Assembly: GCF_046844695.1 (NCBI RefSeq)
Contig: NZ_CP177354.1
Span: forward strand, 4,960,001-5,024,000
DNA from: Pokkaliibacter plantistimulans
GTDB lineage: Bacteria > Pseudomonadota > Gammaproteobacteria > Pseudomonadales > Balneatricaceae
Direction: 5' to 3'
DNA: 64,000 nucleotides
This document shows positions 25,109-34,644 of this stretch, one piece after another; the first letter of the stretch is position 1, and every line of letters starts with the position of its first letter. The position numbers and the translations under genes were made by a program. The notes under the pieces were generated by a model. It did not search any database. It was given only the letters and a program-made list of their open reading frames with translations, and was not told where the DNA came from.

Positions 25109-26689
25109 ATGAGCCAAATTTCAAATCAAAGTACAACGGAGGCAGGGCAACAATCTGCAGGTGGCACAACAGAGCCACAACAGTCGAACAAACCTCCTGT
25201 ACAGCAACCTGCGAGTCCAGCGCAGCAACAACAGGCGAACAAGCCTCCGGTACAGCAACCTGCCAGTCCAGCTCAGCAACAACAGGTGAACAAGCCTCCT
25301 GTACAGCAACCTGCCAGTCCAGCTCAGCAACAACAGATGAACAAGCCTCCGGTACAGCAACCAGCCAGTCCAGCTCAGCAACAACAGGTGAACAAGCCTC
25401 CGGTACAGCAGCCTGCGAGCCCAGCTCAGCAACAACAGGTGAACAAGCCTCCGGCACAGCAGCCTGCGAGCCCAGCTCAGCAACAACAGGCGAACAAGCC
25501 TCCGGTACAGCAACCTGCCAATAAAGCGCAACCTCCGAATACAGAGCCTCCTATTATATTTCCAAGCAATCACGCTGCCCCTGCAAAGCAGGGTAAAAAG
25601 ATTTGGTGGAAACGCCCTTTTTTATTGATAGTTGTACTACCAATATTTTTGATAGCTACCTACCTGCTCGCTGTAGAGTCAGATAGATATGTAAGCTATG
25701 CCAGCGTGATTGTTAAGCAATCGGACGAGCTTAGTACAGCTACAGGTGAGTTATCCTTGCTTGGAAGCGCATTAGGAAAGTCAGGGAACAGCGACCTTCT
25801 TTTAGTTCAGGAATACGTGTTGTCCAGAGATATGATGAAGTATCTCGAGAGCGAACTTCATCTTAGAAACCACTATGAAAACAGCGGTGCTGATCCTTTA
25901 AGTAAAGCATGGACATTCTTCAACCAGGAAGATATGTATCGATACTACAAAAATCATGTCTCGGCAGATATTGATACTGTATCAGGTGTTCTAAACGTTC
26001 AGGTGCAGGCTTTCACCCCGGAATACTCTCAGAAAGTCGTACAGGCAATAATTAAACGTAGCGAATGGTTCATTAACCAGATAAGTCAAAATTTAGCAAG
26101 AGAACAGGTAAGTTTTGTTGAAGGAGAACTGAAACGCTCACAAGACTTACTCAGAGGTAGTCAGAAAGACGTAATAGATTTCCAGCAAAAGTTCGGATTA
26201 TTTAGCCCAGAGCAAGATGGTGCCGCTATGCAGGGAAATGTAAACCAACTTGAGGCACAACTGGTCCAAGCTGAAGCAGATCTTAAAGCGCAACTGTCAT
26301 ACATGAGTAGCAGCGCGCCTGACGTAATCAGAAGCAAAAGCAAAATCACCGCACTTAATAAACAACTGGCATTGGAGCGGGCAAAGCTGGCAAGCTCTGA
26401 GAAGAAAAATACATTAAGTGATATGAATGCTCAGTACCAAGATCTAAAAATTAGCGCAGATTTCGCTTTAGATGCCTATAAGAGTGCTTTGATCTCTCTT
26501 GAGAAAGCCCGTATTGATGCCTATCGCAAACTAAAGAACCTTGTAGTGATAGACAGTCCCAGCCTTCCGGAAAGTGCTGAACTCCCTAACAGAATGTATA
26601 ACTTACTTACAGCCAGCATTTTGATCATTCTTCTGTACGGGATTGGTGTCATCATATTGGCTACCATTCGCGAACATAAGGATATGTAA
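25109..26689 (+). CDS. kpsE: Capsule export inner-membrane protein (KpsE/CtrB/BexC family) with tandem PQ-rich repeats
   Basis: About 526 residues. After a short N-terminus there are six complete 17-residue repeats (NKPPVQQPASPAQQQQ plus A, V or M) and a partial seventh, covering roughly residues 27-141. A transmembrane helix (FLLIVVLPIFLIATYLLAV) then leads into the KpsE-like periplasmic part (RYVSYASVIVKQ), a long coiled coil (QVSFVEGELKRSQDLLRGSQ and beyond) and a C-terminal membrane helix ending ATIREHKDM. The protein bridges the inner-membrane ABC transporter and the outer-membrane KpsD-like channel. The repeat block lies on the cytoplasmic side and is not a usual part of KpsE. The ATG at 25109 has no clear ribosome-binding site; an ATG at 25040 overlapping kpsT is an alternative. 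Confidence 0.85.
   Translation: MSQISNQSTTEAGQQSAGGTTEPQQSNKPPVQQPASPAQQQQANKPPVQQPASPAQQQQVNKPPVQQPASPAQQQQMNKPPVQQPASPAQQQQVNKPPVQQPASPAQQQQVNKPPAQQPASPAQQQQANKPPVQQPANKAQPPNTEPPIIFPSNHAAPAKQGKKIWWKRPFLLIVVLPIFLIATYLLAVESDRYVSYASVIVKQSDELSTATGELSLLGSALGKSGNSDLLLVQEYVLSRDMMKYLESELHLRNHYENSGADPLSKAWTFFNQEDMYRYYKNHVSADIDTVSGVLNVQVQAFTPEYSQKVVQAIIKRSEWFINQISQNLAREQVSFVEGELKRSQDLLRGSQKDVIDFQQKFGLFSPEQDGAAMQGNVNQLEAQLVQAEADLKAQLSYMSSSAPDVIRSKSKITALNKQLALERAKLASSEKKNTLSDMNAQYQDLKISADFALDAYKSALISLEKARIDAYRKLKNLVVIDSPSLPESAELPNRMYNLLTASILIILLYGIGVIILATIREHKDM
25187..25531 (+). repeat. 51-bp in-frame tandem repeat inside kpsE
   Basis: Six full 51-bp units (25187-25492) and a partial seventh, each encoding NKPPVQQPASPAQQQQ plus one variable residue. 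Differences between units are few and mostly synonymous, so the array is young. Unit gain or loss would keep the reading frame and only change the length of the cytoplasmic PQ-rich arm. Confidence 0.9.
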
Positions 26690-26756
26690 ATAGTCAGCAT
26701 GCACAACAATTCTGTTCAGGACTCATGTAAAAGAAACCAAATAAAGGAGTTATAGA

Positions 26757-27677
26757 ATGATCGAACTAACAGCAGAGATGATTAGTAGCACAGCCCAAAA
26801 TAGGAAAGGAATAATTTTGGCAGGAGGATCAGGCACCAGATTGTACCCTCTTACTAAGGTCATTAGTAAACAGCTAATGCCTATTTATGATAAACCTATG
26901 ATTTACTACCCGCTCTCAATCTTAATGCTAGCTGGTATCAGAGACATTCTTCTCATATCAACCCCTGAAGAACTGCCACGTTTTGAGTCATTATTGGGAA
27001 ATGGCAACCAATGGGGTATCAGCATCAGCTATGTGGTGCAGCCTTCTCCTGATGGCCTTGCTCAGGCATTCATTCTTGGAGAAGAGTTCATAGGCAATGC
27101 CCCCTGCTGCCTAGTATTGGGTGACAACATCTATTACGGGCACGACCTTGTTAACTCACTGAGGCGTGCTAGTGATCAGGCAGAAGGAGCGACCGTATTT
27201 GGCTACCATGTTAATGATCCTGAACGATATGGAGTCGTTGAATTTGATCAGAATGGACAAGCTATATCCATTGAAGAAAAGCCTGCACAGCCTAAATCTA
27301 ACTATGCTGTAACAGGTCTGTATTTCTATGACAACAGCGTCATTGAGATTGCCAAAGCGGTAAAACCCTCCCCTCGTGGTGAGTTAGAAATAACTGACGT
27401 AAACAATGCGTATCTTGCAGCAGGTAAGCTTCGGGTAGAGGTGATGGGCCGCGGATCAGCTTGGTTAGACACAGGCACTCACGACTCACTGTTAGAAGCC
27501 TCTGACTTCATTGCCGCAATAGAGCGCCGACAGGGGTTAAAAGTTTGCTGCCCAGAAGAGATTGCTTATCGACTAGGCTACATCAACGCTGCGGAACTGG
27601 AAGCCCAAGCCAAACCATTGTTGAAAAACGGCTATGGGCAATACCTAATGAAAATACTCTCTGAAAAAGTGTTCTAA
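26757..27677 (+). CDS. rmlA: Glucose-1-phosphate thymidylyltransferase
   Basis: 306 residues, first enzyme of dTDP-L-rhamnose synthesis (glucose 1-phosphate + dTTP to dTDP-glucose). The nucleotidyltransferase signature KGIILAGGSGTRLYPLT is at residues 17-33. VISKQLMPIYDKPMIYYPLS, VLGDNIYYGHD, VEFDQNGQAISIEEKP and GRGSAWLDTGTHDSLLEAS are all RmlA hallmarks. The N-terminus has about 15 extra residues before the core, but the ATG has a good GGAG site. It begins the rml group in order A-C-D-B. Confidence 0.96.
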   Translation: MIELTAEMISSTAQNRKGIILAGGSGTRLYPLTKVISKQLMPIYDKPMIYYPLSILMLAGIRDILLISTPEELPRFESLLGNGNQWGISISYVVQPSPDGLAQAFILGEEFIGNAPCCLVLGDNIYYGHDLVNSLRRASDQAEGATVFGYHVNDPERYGVVEFDQNGQAISIEEKPAQPKSNYAVTGLYFYDNSVIEIAKAVKPSPRGELEITDVNNAYLAAGKLRVEVMGRGSAWLDTGTHDSLLEASDFIAAIERRQGLKVCCPEEIAYRLGYINAAELEAQAKPLLKNGYGQYLMKILSEKVF

Positions 27678-27732
27678 CTTAGTTAGGAGCGGCCTGCCGC
27701 TCCTAATCATCAATCTTTCGACGAGATGCCAG

Positions 27733-28284
27733 ATGAAGTTTATTGATACAGCAATACCTGACGTAAAAATAATTGAGCCAACAGTGTATGGTGATGAACG
27801 TGGCTTCTTTATGGAGACATTTCGCCAAAACCTCTTCGAAGAAAACTGCAGCACACGCCCTTTTGTACAAGATAACCACTCTAAATCCCGTCAGGGCATT
27901 CTTAGAGGCCTGCACTACCAGATTAAGAATCCACAGGGAAAGCTGGTTCGTGTTACAAATGGAGAAGTATTTGACGTCGCCGTTGACCTACGCCGTAGCT
28001 CAAACACATTTGGCCAATGGGTAGGAGTATTACTTTCCGCTGAAAACAAACGTCAATTATGGGTTCCAGAAGGTTTTGCTCACGGTTTTTATGTGACTAG
28101 CCAATCGGCAGAGTTTGTTTACAAATGCACAGACTACTATTCACCAGAGCATGATCGTTCGTTACGATGGGATGATCCATCACTAGCTATTACCTGGCCA
28201 TTAATAACGGATATTGGCTCTCCGCAACTGTCAGCTAAAGATGCTAAAGCACCGTCTCTAAAAGAAGCAGATATTTTTGAATAG
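27733..28284 (+). CDS. rmlC: dTDP-4-dehydrorhamnose 3,5-epimerase
   Basis: 183 residues, cupin fold, third step of dTDP-L-rhamnose synthesis. Family marks are VYGDERGFFMETFRQNLF, QDNHSKSRQGILRGLHYQ (with the catalytic His), VFDVAVDLRRSSNTFGQWVG and WVPEGFAHGFYV. The length is normal. It is followed after 13 bases by rmlD. Confidence 0.96.
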   Translation: MKFIDTAIPDVKIIEPTVYGDERGFFMETFRQNLFEENCSTRPFVQDNHSKSRQGILRGLHYQIKNPQGKLVRVTNGEVFDVAVDLRRSSNTFGQWVGVLLSAENKRQLWVPEGFAHGFYVTSQSAEFVYKCTDYYSPEHDRSLRWDDPSLAITWPLITDIGSPQLSAKDAKAPSLKEADIFE

Positions 28285-28297
28285 CCAGGAGAAGCCA

Positions 28298-29185
28298 ATG
28301 GAAAAAGTACTGGTTCTAGGAAAGAATGGCCAACTTGCGCGGGAAGTAGTTAAAACGAAGCCGGATAATATTGAACTAATTGCTCTTGGTTCTAACGATC
28401 TAGACATTAGAAACAAAAAAGCAATAGGGGAAGTATTTAAAGCATATAAACCTGATATTGTGATTAATACTGCGGCCTATACAGCCGTAGACAAAGCTGA
28501 GTCTGAGATGACAGCAGCCTATGCCATAAATGAACAAGGGGTAGCATTCATTTCTGAGGCGAGTGCCAAACATCACTCCAGGCTTTTTCATATATCTACT
28601 GATTTTGTTTTCGATGGTAGAAAAAGTACACCATACACATACAGCGACAAAACAAATCCTCTTGGAGTGTACGGTGCATCTAAACTAGCAGGTGAAAAAG
28701 CAGTCTGCTTATACAATGCAAAGAATTCCATCATCATCCGTACGGCATGGGTATACTCTGCACATGGCAATAACTTCGTTAAAACAATGCTTAGGTTAAT
28801 GCAGGAGAAACCAAAGCTTGGCGTGGTTTACGACCAGGTAGGTAGTCCTACATGGGCAAAAGGACTAGCAACAACCATTTGGCAGCTGATTGACATTAAT
28901 CCTGAAATACCCGAACACAGCCCTTTGCAGTTAAACTGGACTGACTCAGGAATTGCATCCTGGTATGATTTTGCTGTTGCCATACAAGAATTGGCAATCA
29001 GTAAGGGAATACTATCAAAAGCCGTACCCATAAACGCTATTCCCTCCTCTTCATTTCCAACACCAGCAAAGCGCCCATCATTCAGTGTACTTGATAAAAC
29101 AGATCTACTATCCATCTTGGGCATTGAAAGTGGCATACACTGGCGCACCCAGTTAAGTTCAATGCTAGATGAACTAAAAGATTAA
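28298..29185 (+). CDS. rmlD: dTDP-4-dehydrorhamnose reductase
   Basis: 295 residues from the ATG at 28298 (MEKVLVLGKNGQLAREVV), which has a CAGGAG site; a TTG seven codons upstream overlaps rmlC and is rejected. It is an extended short-chain dehydrogenase making the last step to dTDP-L-rhamnose. The NAD(P) motif is GKNGQLA. NTAAYTAVDKAESE, ISTDFVFDG, the YGASKLAGEKA catalytic Tyr-x3-Lys and RTAWVYS are seen. Confidence 0.95.
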   Translation: MEKVLVLGKNGQLAREVVKTKPDNIELIALGSNDLDIRNKKAIGEVFKAYKPDIVINTAAYTAVDKAESEMTAAYAINEQGVAFISEASAKHHSRLFHISTDFVFDGRKSTPYTYSDKTNPLGVYGASKLAGEKAVCLYNAKNSIIIRTAWVYSAHGNNFVKTMLRLMQEKPKLGVVYDQVGSPTWAKGLATTIWQLIDINPEIPEHSPLQLNWTDSGIASWYDFAVAIQELAISKGILSKAVPINAIPSSSFPTPAKRPSFSVLDKTDLLSILGIESGIHWRTQLSSMLDELKD

Positions 29186-29228
29186 ATTTAGTATATATTT
29201 TTCCTCTCTGATTAATTTGAAGGCTAAC

Positions 29229-30308
29229 ATGAAAAAAAGACTTCTAGTCACCGGTGGCGCAGGGTTCATTGGAGCCAACTTTGTCCATTATTGGATTAAG
29301 AAATACCCAGACGACAAGGTTGTTGTGCTAGATGCGTTAACCTACGCAGGAAACCTGTCTAATTTAGATCCAGTAAGCGACCATGAAAGCTTCGAGTTTG
29401 TACACGGTGACATTTGTGATACACAATTAGTAGAACAGCTATTACGAGATAAACAGCTAAATACTATTGTTCATTTCGCAGCCGAAAGCCATGTTGACCG
29501 TTCGATTACCGGACCAGATGCTTTTATTGAAACAAATATATTAGGTACGTACAGCTTACTTAAAGCAGCACGTAAAGTATGGCTGGAAGAACCCAAAGCT
29601 AAAGGTGAAGCTGCACTTCCCCACCGCTTCCATCATGTTTCTACTGACGAAGTATATGGAACACTTGGCCCTAATGATCCCGCATTCCATGAAAATACAC
29701 CTTATGCACCGAACTCTCCATATTCTGCCAGTAAAGCTGCCTCCGATCATCTTGTGCGCGCATACCACCATACCTATGGTTTAGAGGTAACAACAAGCAA
29801 CTGTTCTAACAACTATGGTCCATACCATTTTCCAGAGAAACTGATACCACTCATCATTACCAATATATTGCGGAATAAGCCATTACCGGTATATGGAGAT
29901 GGAAAACAGGTACGAGACTGGTTATACGTAGAGGACCATGCTCAAGGTATTGATCTAGTTATCCGAAAAGGCGTCATTGGTGATAGTTACAACATCGGTG
30001 GACATAACGAATGGCATAATATCGACATAGTTAAACTAGTATGCAGGCTAATAAACAGTACTTTCAAAGAGAATGAATTACTTACTGCCAAGTATCCAGA
30101 AGCTATCGCTGCAATTAACGGCAATGCCGAAGAACTGATCACCTATGTTGAAGATAGGGCAGGTCATGACCGGCGCTATGCTATCGACGCAACAAAGACC
30201 AATAGAGACTTAAACTATAAGCCTTGCGAGTCCTTTGAGAGTGGAATTAAGAAAACTTTAGATTGGTACCTTGAAAATAACTCCTGGTGGTCTCCTTTAG
30301 TCAAGTAA
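29229..30308 (+). CDS. rmlB: dTDP-glucose 4,6-dehydratase
   Basis: 359 residues from the ATG at 29229 behind GAAGG. An NAD-dependent extended SDR that converts dTDP-glucose to dTDP-4-keto-6-deoxyglucose. It has the TGGAGFIGANFVHY nucleotide motif, DALTYAGNLSNL, HFAAESHVDRSITGP, FHHVSTDEVYGTL, the catalytic YSASKAASDHLVRAY and NCSNNYGPYHFPEKLIPL. With rmlA, rmlC and rmlD it completes dTDP-L-rhamnose synthesis, so rhamnose (or a derivative) is expected in the exported polymer. Confidence 0.97.
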   Translation: MKKRLLVTGGAGFIGANFVHYWIKKYPDDKVVVLDALTYAGNLSNLDPVSDHESFEFVHGDICDTQLVEQLLRDKQLNTIVHFAAESHVDRSITGPDAFIETNILGTYSLLKAARKVWLEEPKAKGEAALPHRFHHVSTDEVYGTLGPNDPAFHENTPYAPNSPYSASKAASDHLVRAYHHTYGLEVTTSNCSNNYGPYHFPEKLIPLIITNILRNKPLPVYGDGKQVRDWLYVEDHAQGIDLVIRKGVIGDSYNIGGHNEWHNIDIVKLVCRLINSTFKENELLTAKYPEAIAAINGNAEELITYVEDRAGHDRRYAIDATKTNRDLNYKPCESFESGIKKTLDWYLENNSWWSPLVK

Positions 30309-30379
30309 ATAAAACATCTGTTCAAACCAAGGACGTACTATGGGCTAGTAAAGTAAATTACTAGCTCAAGGAATTTGAG

Positions 30380-31267
30380 ATGACAATAGAGATAAATTGC
30401 AACAAAGTATGTGTGATTGGTGCTAACGGCTTTATTGGATCCTCAATAGCGGACTCTTTAGAGAAAAGAGGGATTGACTGGGTAGGTGTGACAAGATCCG
30501 AGCCGAATAGAGACAATTGCATTAAACTAGATATTAAAGATACTCAAGGTTTGGCTGAAATATTTTCCCAATATCCAGTTGTCATTAATGCAATAGGATC
30601 ACTAAAGCCAAAATCTTTCATTGATGATTTTGAAGGATCAATGCAAAGAGCATGGCATACACTGCACGACATAGAAAATTCAATATCTCAATCTACAGCA
30701 AAAGCCTTTGTACACATTTCCTCTGCGGGTACTGTGTATGGTGAAAACTTAGGACATCCAAGCAAAGAGACTGACACTAATCAGCCAGTCTCATGGTATG
30801 GCAGAACTAAGCTAGTAGAAGAATTGTATTTTAAAGAGGCCTGCAACAGACAAGGCATTAGATTTATATGCGCCAGAGTTAGCAATCCGTTTGGAAATAA
30901 AAGATACTCAGAGCACGGATTCATAGATGTGTTGGTAAATAGCATCCTCAACAGCAAAAGCTTTTACATTTATTCTCATCCTGAATACTATCGAGATTTT
31001 ATTCATGTTGATGACATGGCTTCAGCTATTGTAGAGCTATCTATGTCAGATACCTCAGGAATATACAATATAGCATCTGGTGTATCACATAGTCTTAATG
31101 AAATAGTGCAATACGTCCTGAAAAAAGGTATAGAGATCGACCTACACCACATTTCTCCCAACAGTCAAGACGTCATAAAAAATCATATTTGCATTGAGAA
31201 AGCTTATAAATACTTACCCAAAAGTATGAAAAGTCTATTTGAATATCTTGATGAAAAATTAGCTTAA
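30380..31267 (+). CDS. NAD-dependent epimerase/dehydratase family protein
   Basis: 295 residues, extended SDR fold. The cofactor motif is VCVIGANGFIGSSIADSL at residues 10-27. The catalytic Tyr-x3-Lys is WYGRTKLVEELY, preceded by FVHISSAGTVYGENLG. RVSNPFGNKRYSEHGFIDVL and a FIHVDDMASAIVEL stretch are typical of sugar-nucleotide epimerases (UDP-glucose 4-epimerase-like). It probably makes a further nucleotide sugar for the polymer. It is less like RmlB/RmlD than they are like their families, and the substrate is not known. Confidence 0.82.
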   Translation: MTIEINCNKVCVIGANGFIGSSIADSLEKRGIDWVGVTRSEPNRDNCIKLDIKDTQGLAEIFSQYPVVINAIGSLKPKSFIDDFEGSMQRAWHTLHDIENSISQSTAKAFVHISSAGTVYGENLGHPSKETDTNQPVSWYGRTKLVEELYFKEACNRQGIRFICARVSNPFGNKRYSEHGFIDVLVNSILNSKSFYIYSHPEYYRDFIHVDDMASAIVELSMSDTSGIYNIASGVSHSLNEIVQYVLKKGIEIDLHHISPNSQDVIKNHICIEKAYKYLPKSMKSLFEYLDEKLA

Positions 31268-31287
31268 GCAAGGTGGGACGCATAAAT

Positions 31288-34200
31288 ATGGAATTCCTGA
31301 TAAAAAAGAAACTCAGGTTAACAGCTCAACAGGATGAGGAATACAAGTTAATTTCTAATTTCAATATCGAGTGGGATGAATATCGCACTTTATATGATTT
31401 ATCGTCCAATACAGACCCTGTTGTACATTTCATACTTAACTGGAAAAAGCTGCAGCCAACAATTCCTGCCGTCTTGGATACTGCCTACTATTTACTTAAC
31501 AATACTGATGTAAAAGAGATAGGTATTAATCCTCTCGTACACTTCTTGCTCTATGGAAGGCCGGAAGGACGTCTCGGCTTCTCACATAGTGATGACTCTG
31601 TTCAGCAATCTGAGCAATTGCCCGAGACAGGCATGACCACCGGAATTGAAAGTAGTGAGATAGTACCAGCCATTTCGGCTGATAATGAGAAAAAATCAAG
31701 TTCTGAAGCACCACACCATAAAATTGAGATGGTTAAAGATATTCCTCACCAACCTACAGAGAATGTGCTGCAACAATTAAACATAGAAAAAGCACCTTCT
31801 TTTAATGTCAATAGAGAAGACACATCCACCATACCAGTCGATAGTGATATTTCTACAATCAAAAGTAAGCACAATTCACACTTATCTGTAGAGGAATTAC
31901 ATGCTTACGGAATACTTCAGTCAGCTAACCTAGCATGGGATACCTACATTCAGACCTATATTCACGACACAGAAAATGTAGACCCAATAGAGCATTATAT
32001 TAAACACTGGAAGAAATCAAAGATCGAAATTAAGAACTTCTTTGATAGTGTCTACTACTTGAAAAAGTATAATGATATTGCTAGTAGCGAGCAAAACCCG
32101 CTTGTACATTTCATAGCGCATGGGAAATCTGAGGGACGACTAGGCTGCTATGAGGAAGAAGAGCAAAGACTAAATAACGCTGAACAGTTTGAATTTGATA
32201 CCCTATCAACAGTTAATATTGACTGGGGTAAATATTTTGAAAGCAACAATATAGCAGATTATAAGCAGTCACCATTACACCACTACATCAAAAACTGGAA
32301 AAAACGGAACGATTTAATAGTTCCCAATTGTTTTGATACCGAACTTTATCTTGAGCTATATCCAGACATCAAGAAAAGTAAGGTCAACCCACTATCACAT
32401 TATCTTCTACATGGAAAAAGTGAAGGAAGGGTTGGACTGTTTGAAATTGAAAAGCATGGTAAAGAAGGAAAACAAGCATTTAATAGTAACAAAGAAAGTA
32501 TTGTGGTGGTATCGCATGAATCCTCTGCGACCGGTGCCCCTCTAGTTGGCCTAAATATCGGCAACGAGCTGTCAAAAAAGTATAATATCATACATTACAT
32601 TTTACGTGAGTCAGACCTTCATGAAGATTTTTCTGAAAGGTCATGTATGGTCATTACCGATCTTAAACACAGAGTATTTCTAATATCAGTTAAAATCCTA
32701 CAATGGCTTGAGCAGAAATATAAAATAAAGAGCATCATTTGCAACTCTGTAGAGACTATAGATATTTTGCAAGCTGCAAATAAGCTATGTATCCCCAGTA
32801 TCTCACTAATACATGAGTTTGCAGACTACACTCGCCCTGTTGGGAAAATTACCAACACAGTGATGATGGCAGATAAAGTAGTTGTCCCTGCTAATATCAT
32901 TCTTGACTCACTAAAACGTGAGCTGAAAAAGACATGCAATATATCTATCACACCTAATAACATTAGTGTATACCCCCAAGGTAAACTCCCTTATATACCG
33001 GCAGGTCACGGTAAATCATTAACTGCGGAACAGTTAAGGTCAAAGCTAAAGCTTGAACGTGACACCAAGCTGATTGTGGGAGCAGGATTTGCTCAAATAC
33101 GAAAGGGCGTAGACCTCTTTGTTGATACTGCAATCAAGATCAAAAAGAAGTACAAGGGAAAGTGCAAATTTGTATGGGTAGGCTCAGGCTACAAGCCTGA
33201 AACTGACTTAGCTTATTCTGTATGGATAGAACCGCACATTGAAAATGCTTCAATGCAAGATGATATTGTGTTTCTCGAGCATCAAAGTAGCCTTGACCCG
33301 ATTCTATCTATTACTGATGTATTCTGCCTAACGTCACGACTGGACCCATTCCCTAATGTTGTTATCGATGCTCTTCAAGCAGATGTGCATGTAGCTTGTT
33401 TCGACAAGAGTACTGGGTGTGCAGAGTTTTTAAACAGAAACAGATCTAATAGCAGCATTGCTGGCTATCTGGATACTGAAGATCTATCCAACAAGATAGT
33501 AAGCTACATCAAACAAAAAAACTCCCAAAGAGGCATCAACAAAAGACTAGTAGCAGAGAAGTTAGATTTCTCTAAATATGTACAATTTATTGAACGATGC
33601 ATAGATGAAGCACGAGCATTCAGAGACAAGAGTCAATCTATAGACCAATTCCTATCCGAAACGCATGAGTTTGACTCTGATTACAATGATCACAATAATA
33701 AAGAAACTGCACAAAAATACTATGTTGAACGCTGTTTAAAGGGAATTCATATTAGAAACCCCAAGCCTGGATTCTCTGACTTAGAATGGATAAGTAACGA
33801 AGAAAATGGAAACTATTTCACAGTGCCTCTCTATAACGCATTGAAGAAACAAATTTCCAGCACGCACAAATCTGTCCTTTTAAAAGACGATACCAAAGGC
33901 ACTAGCAAGCTGAAGTCAGCTCAGATGTATGCAGTTCACTTGCACCTTTTCTATACTGATTTAGCTAGTGAATTTTCTGACTATTTCTCGAATCTTCCCG
34001 GCAATTTCGATCTTTTCATTACCGTTCTTGATGGAGAGGATATCGATGCAGTCAAAGAGAAATTTAAGTTATGCGGAGCCAGAGACACTAAAGTTATTTC
34101 GGTGAAAAATATCGGAAGAGATATAGCACCTTTAATAATTGACCTAAAAGAAGAAATTACTAGTGGAAACTATGCCTTCATTGGCCACTTTCATAGTAAG

Positions 34201-34632
34201 AAGTCACTGGAAGTAGGAGGTGGACTAGGCGATCGCTGGCGTAAATATCTGATGAACAATCTCATAGGGACAGAGGCTACAGCTCAACAGGTGCTTTCAC
34301 TATTTAACGATAATCAAATTGGTTTGATATTCGCAGATGACTATCATATATCTGACTTTGGTACAAATAAGGTGTTTGCCGATAAGATATGCTCAGATAT
34401 AGGACTTCCATCTATGGAGCATGCCTTTATTTTTCCTCTTGGAACTATGTTCTGGGCACGGCCACAAATATTATTACCTCTATTTGAAAGCAACTTTTCT
34501 ACGTATCTCCAGCAGGAACCACTACCCTATGATGGCTCCTTTATGCATGCCATTGAACGCCTGATACCACACCTATGTGAATCATCAGGGTATAGTTATT
34601 TAACAGTCTACACAGAAAATAACTACTGGTAA
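31288..34632 (+). CDS. Large multi-domain glycosyltransferase with RgpF (rhamnan synthesis F) C-terminus
   Basis: About 1114 residues. N-terminal part: three diverged repeats of 65-70 residues, each with a W-x-x-Y opening, an H(F/Y)I..W(K) middle and a closing NPLVHFLLYGRPEGR-like motif (NPLVHFIAHGKSEGR, NPLSHYLLHGKSEGR). Middle part: a GT4-like domain from about residue 400 (VVVSHESSATGAPLVGLNI, IVGAGFAQIRKGVDLFVDTA, TSRLDPFPNVVIDAL). C-terminal part: an RgpF-type domain (VHLHLFYTDLASEFSDYF, NIGRDIAPLIIDL, GHFHSKKS, GTMFWARPQ, LPYDGSFMHAIERLIP). The combination suggests a rhamnan/polysaccharide-chain glycosyltransferase. Start is the ATG at 31288; a GTG five codons upstream is possible. Confidence 0.8.
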   Translation: MEFLIKKKLRLTAQQDEEYKLISNFNIEWDEYRTLYDLSSNTDPVVHFILNWKKLQPTIPAVLDTAYYLLNNTDVKEIGINPLVHFLLYGRPEGRLGFSHSDDSVQQSEQLPETGMTTGIESSEIVPAISADNEKKSSSEAPHHKIEMVKDIPHQPTENVLQQLNIEKAPSFNVNREDTSTIPVDSDISTIKSKHNSHLSVEELHAYGILQSANLAWDTYIQTYIHDTENVDPIEHYIKHWKKSKIEIKNFFDSVYYLKKYNDIASSEQNPLVHFIAHGKSEGRLGCYEEEEQRLNNAEQFEFDTLSTVNIDWGKYFESNNIADYKQSPLHHYIKNWKKRNDLIVPNCFDTELYLELYPDIKKSKVNPLSHYLLHGKSEGRVGLFEIEKHGKEGKQAFNSNKESIVVVSHESSATGAPLVGLNIGNELSKKYNIIHYILRESDLHEDFSERSCMVITDLKHRVFLISVKILQWLEQKYKIKSIICNSVETIDILQAANKLCIPSISLIHEFADYTRPVGKITNTVMMADKVVVPANIILDSLKRELKKTCNISITPNNISVYPQGKLPYIPAGHGKSLTAEQLRSKLKLERDTKLIVGAGFAQIRKGVDLFVDTAIKIKKKYKGKCKFVWVGSGYKPETDLAYSVWIEPHIENASMQDDIVFLEHQSSLDPILSITDVFCLTSRLDPFPNVVIDALQADVHVACFDKSTGCAEFLNRNRSNSSIAGYLDTEDLSNKIVSYIKQKNSQRGINKRLVAEKLDFSKYVQFIERCIDEARAFRDKSQSIDQFLSETHEFDSDYNDHNNKETAQKYYVERCLKGIHIRNPKPGFSDLEWISNEENGNYFTVPLYNALKKQISSTHKSVLLKDDTKGTSKLKSAQMYAVHLHLFYTDLASEFSDYFSNLPGNFDLFITVLDGEDIDAVKEKFKLCGARDTKVISVKNIGRDIAPLIIDLKEEITSGNYAFIGHFHSKKSLEVGGGLGDRWRKYLMNNLIGTEATAQQVLSLFNDNQIGLIFADDYHISDFGTNKVFADKICSDIGLPSMEHAFIFPLGTMFWARPQILLPLFESNFSTYLQQEPLPYDGSFMHAIERLIPHLCESSGYSYLTVYTENNYW

Positions 34633-34644
34633 TAAGGCCGAAGA

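Noticed and set aside
25107..25573. Minus-strand Arg/Leu-rich frames opposite the kpsE repeats
   Set aside because: They arise from the 51-bp repeat read backwards; the plus-strand frame continues into a clear KpsE-like protein.
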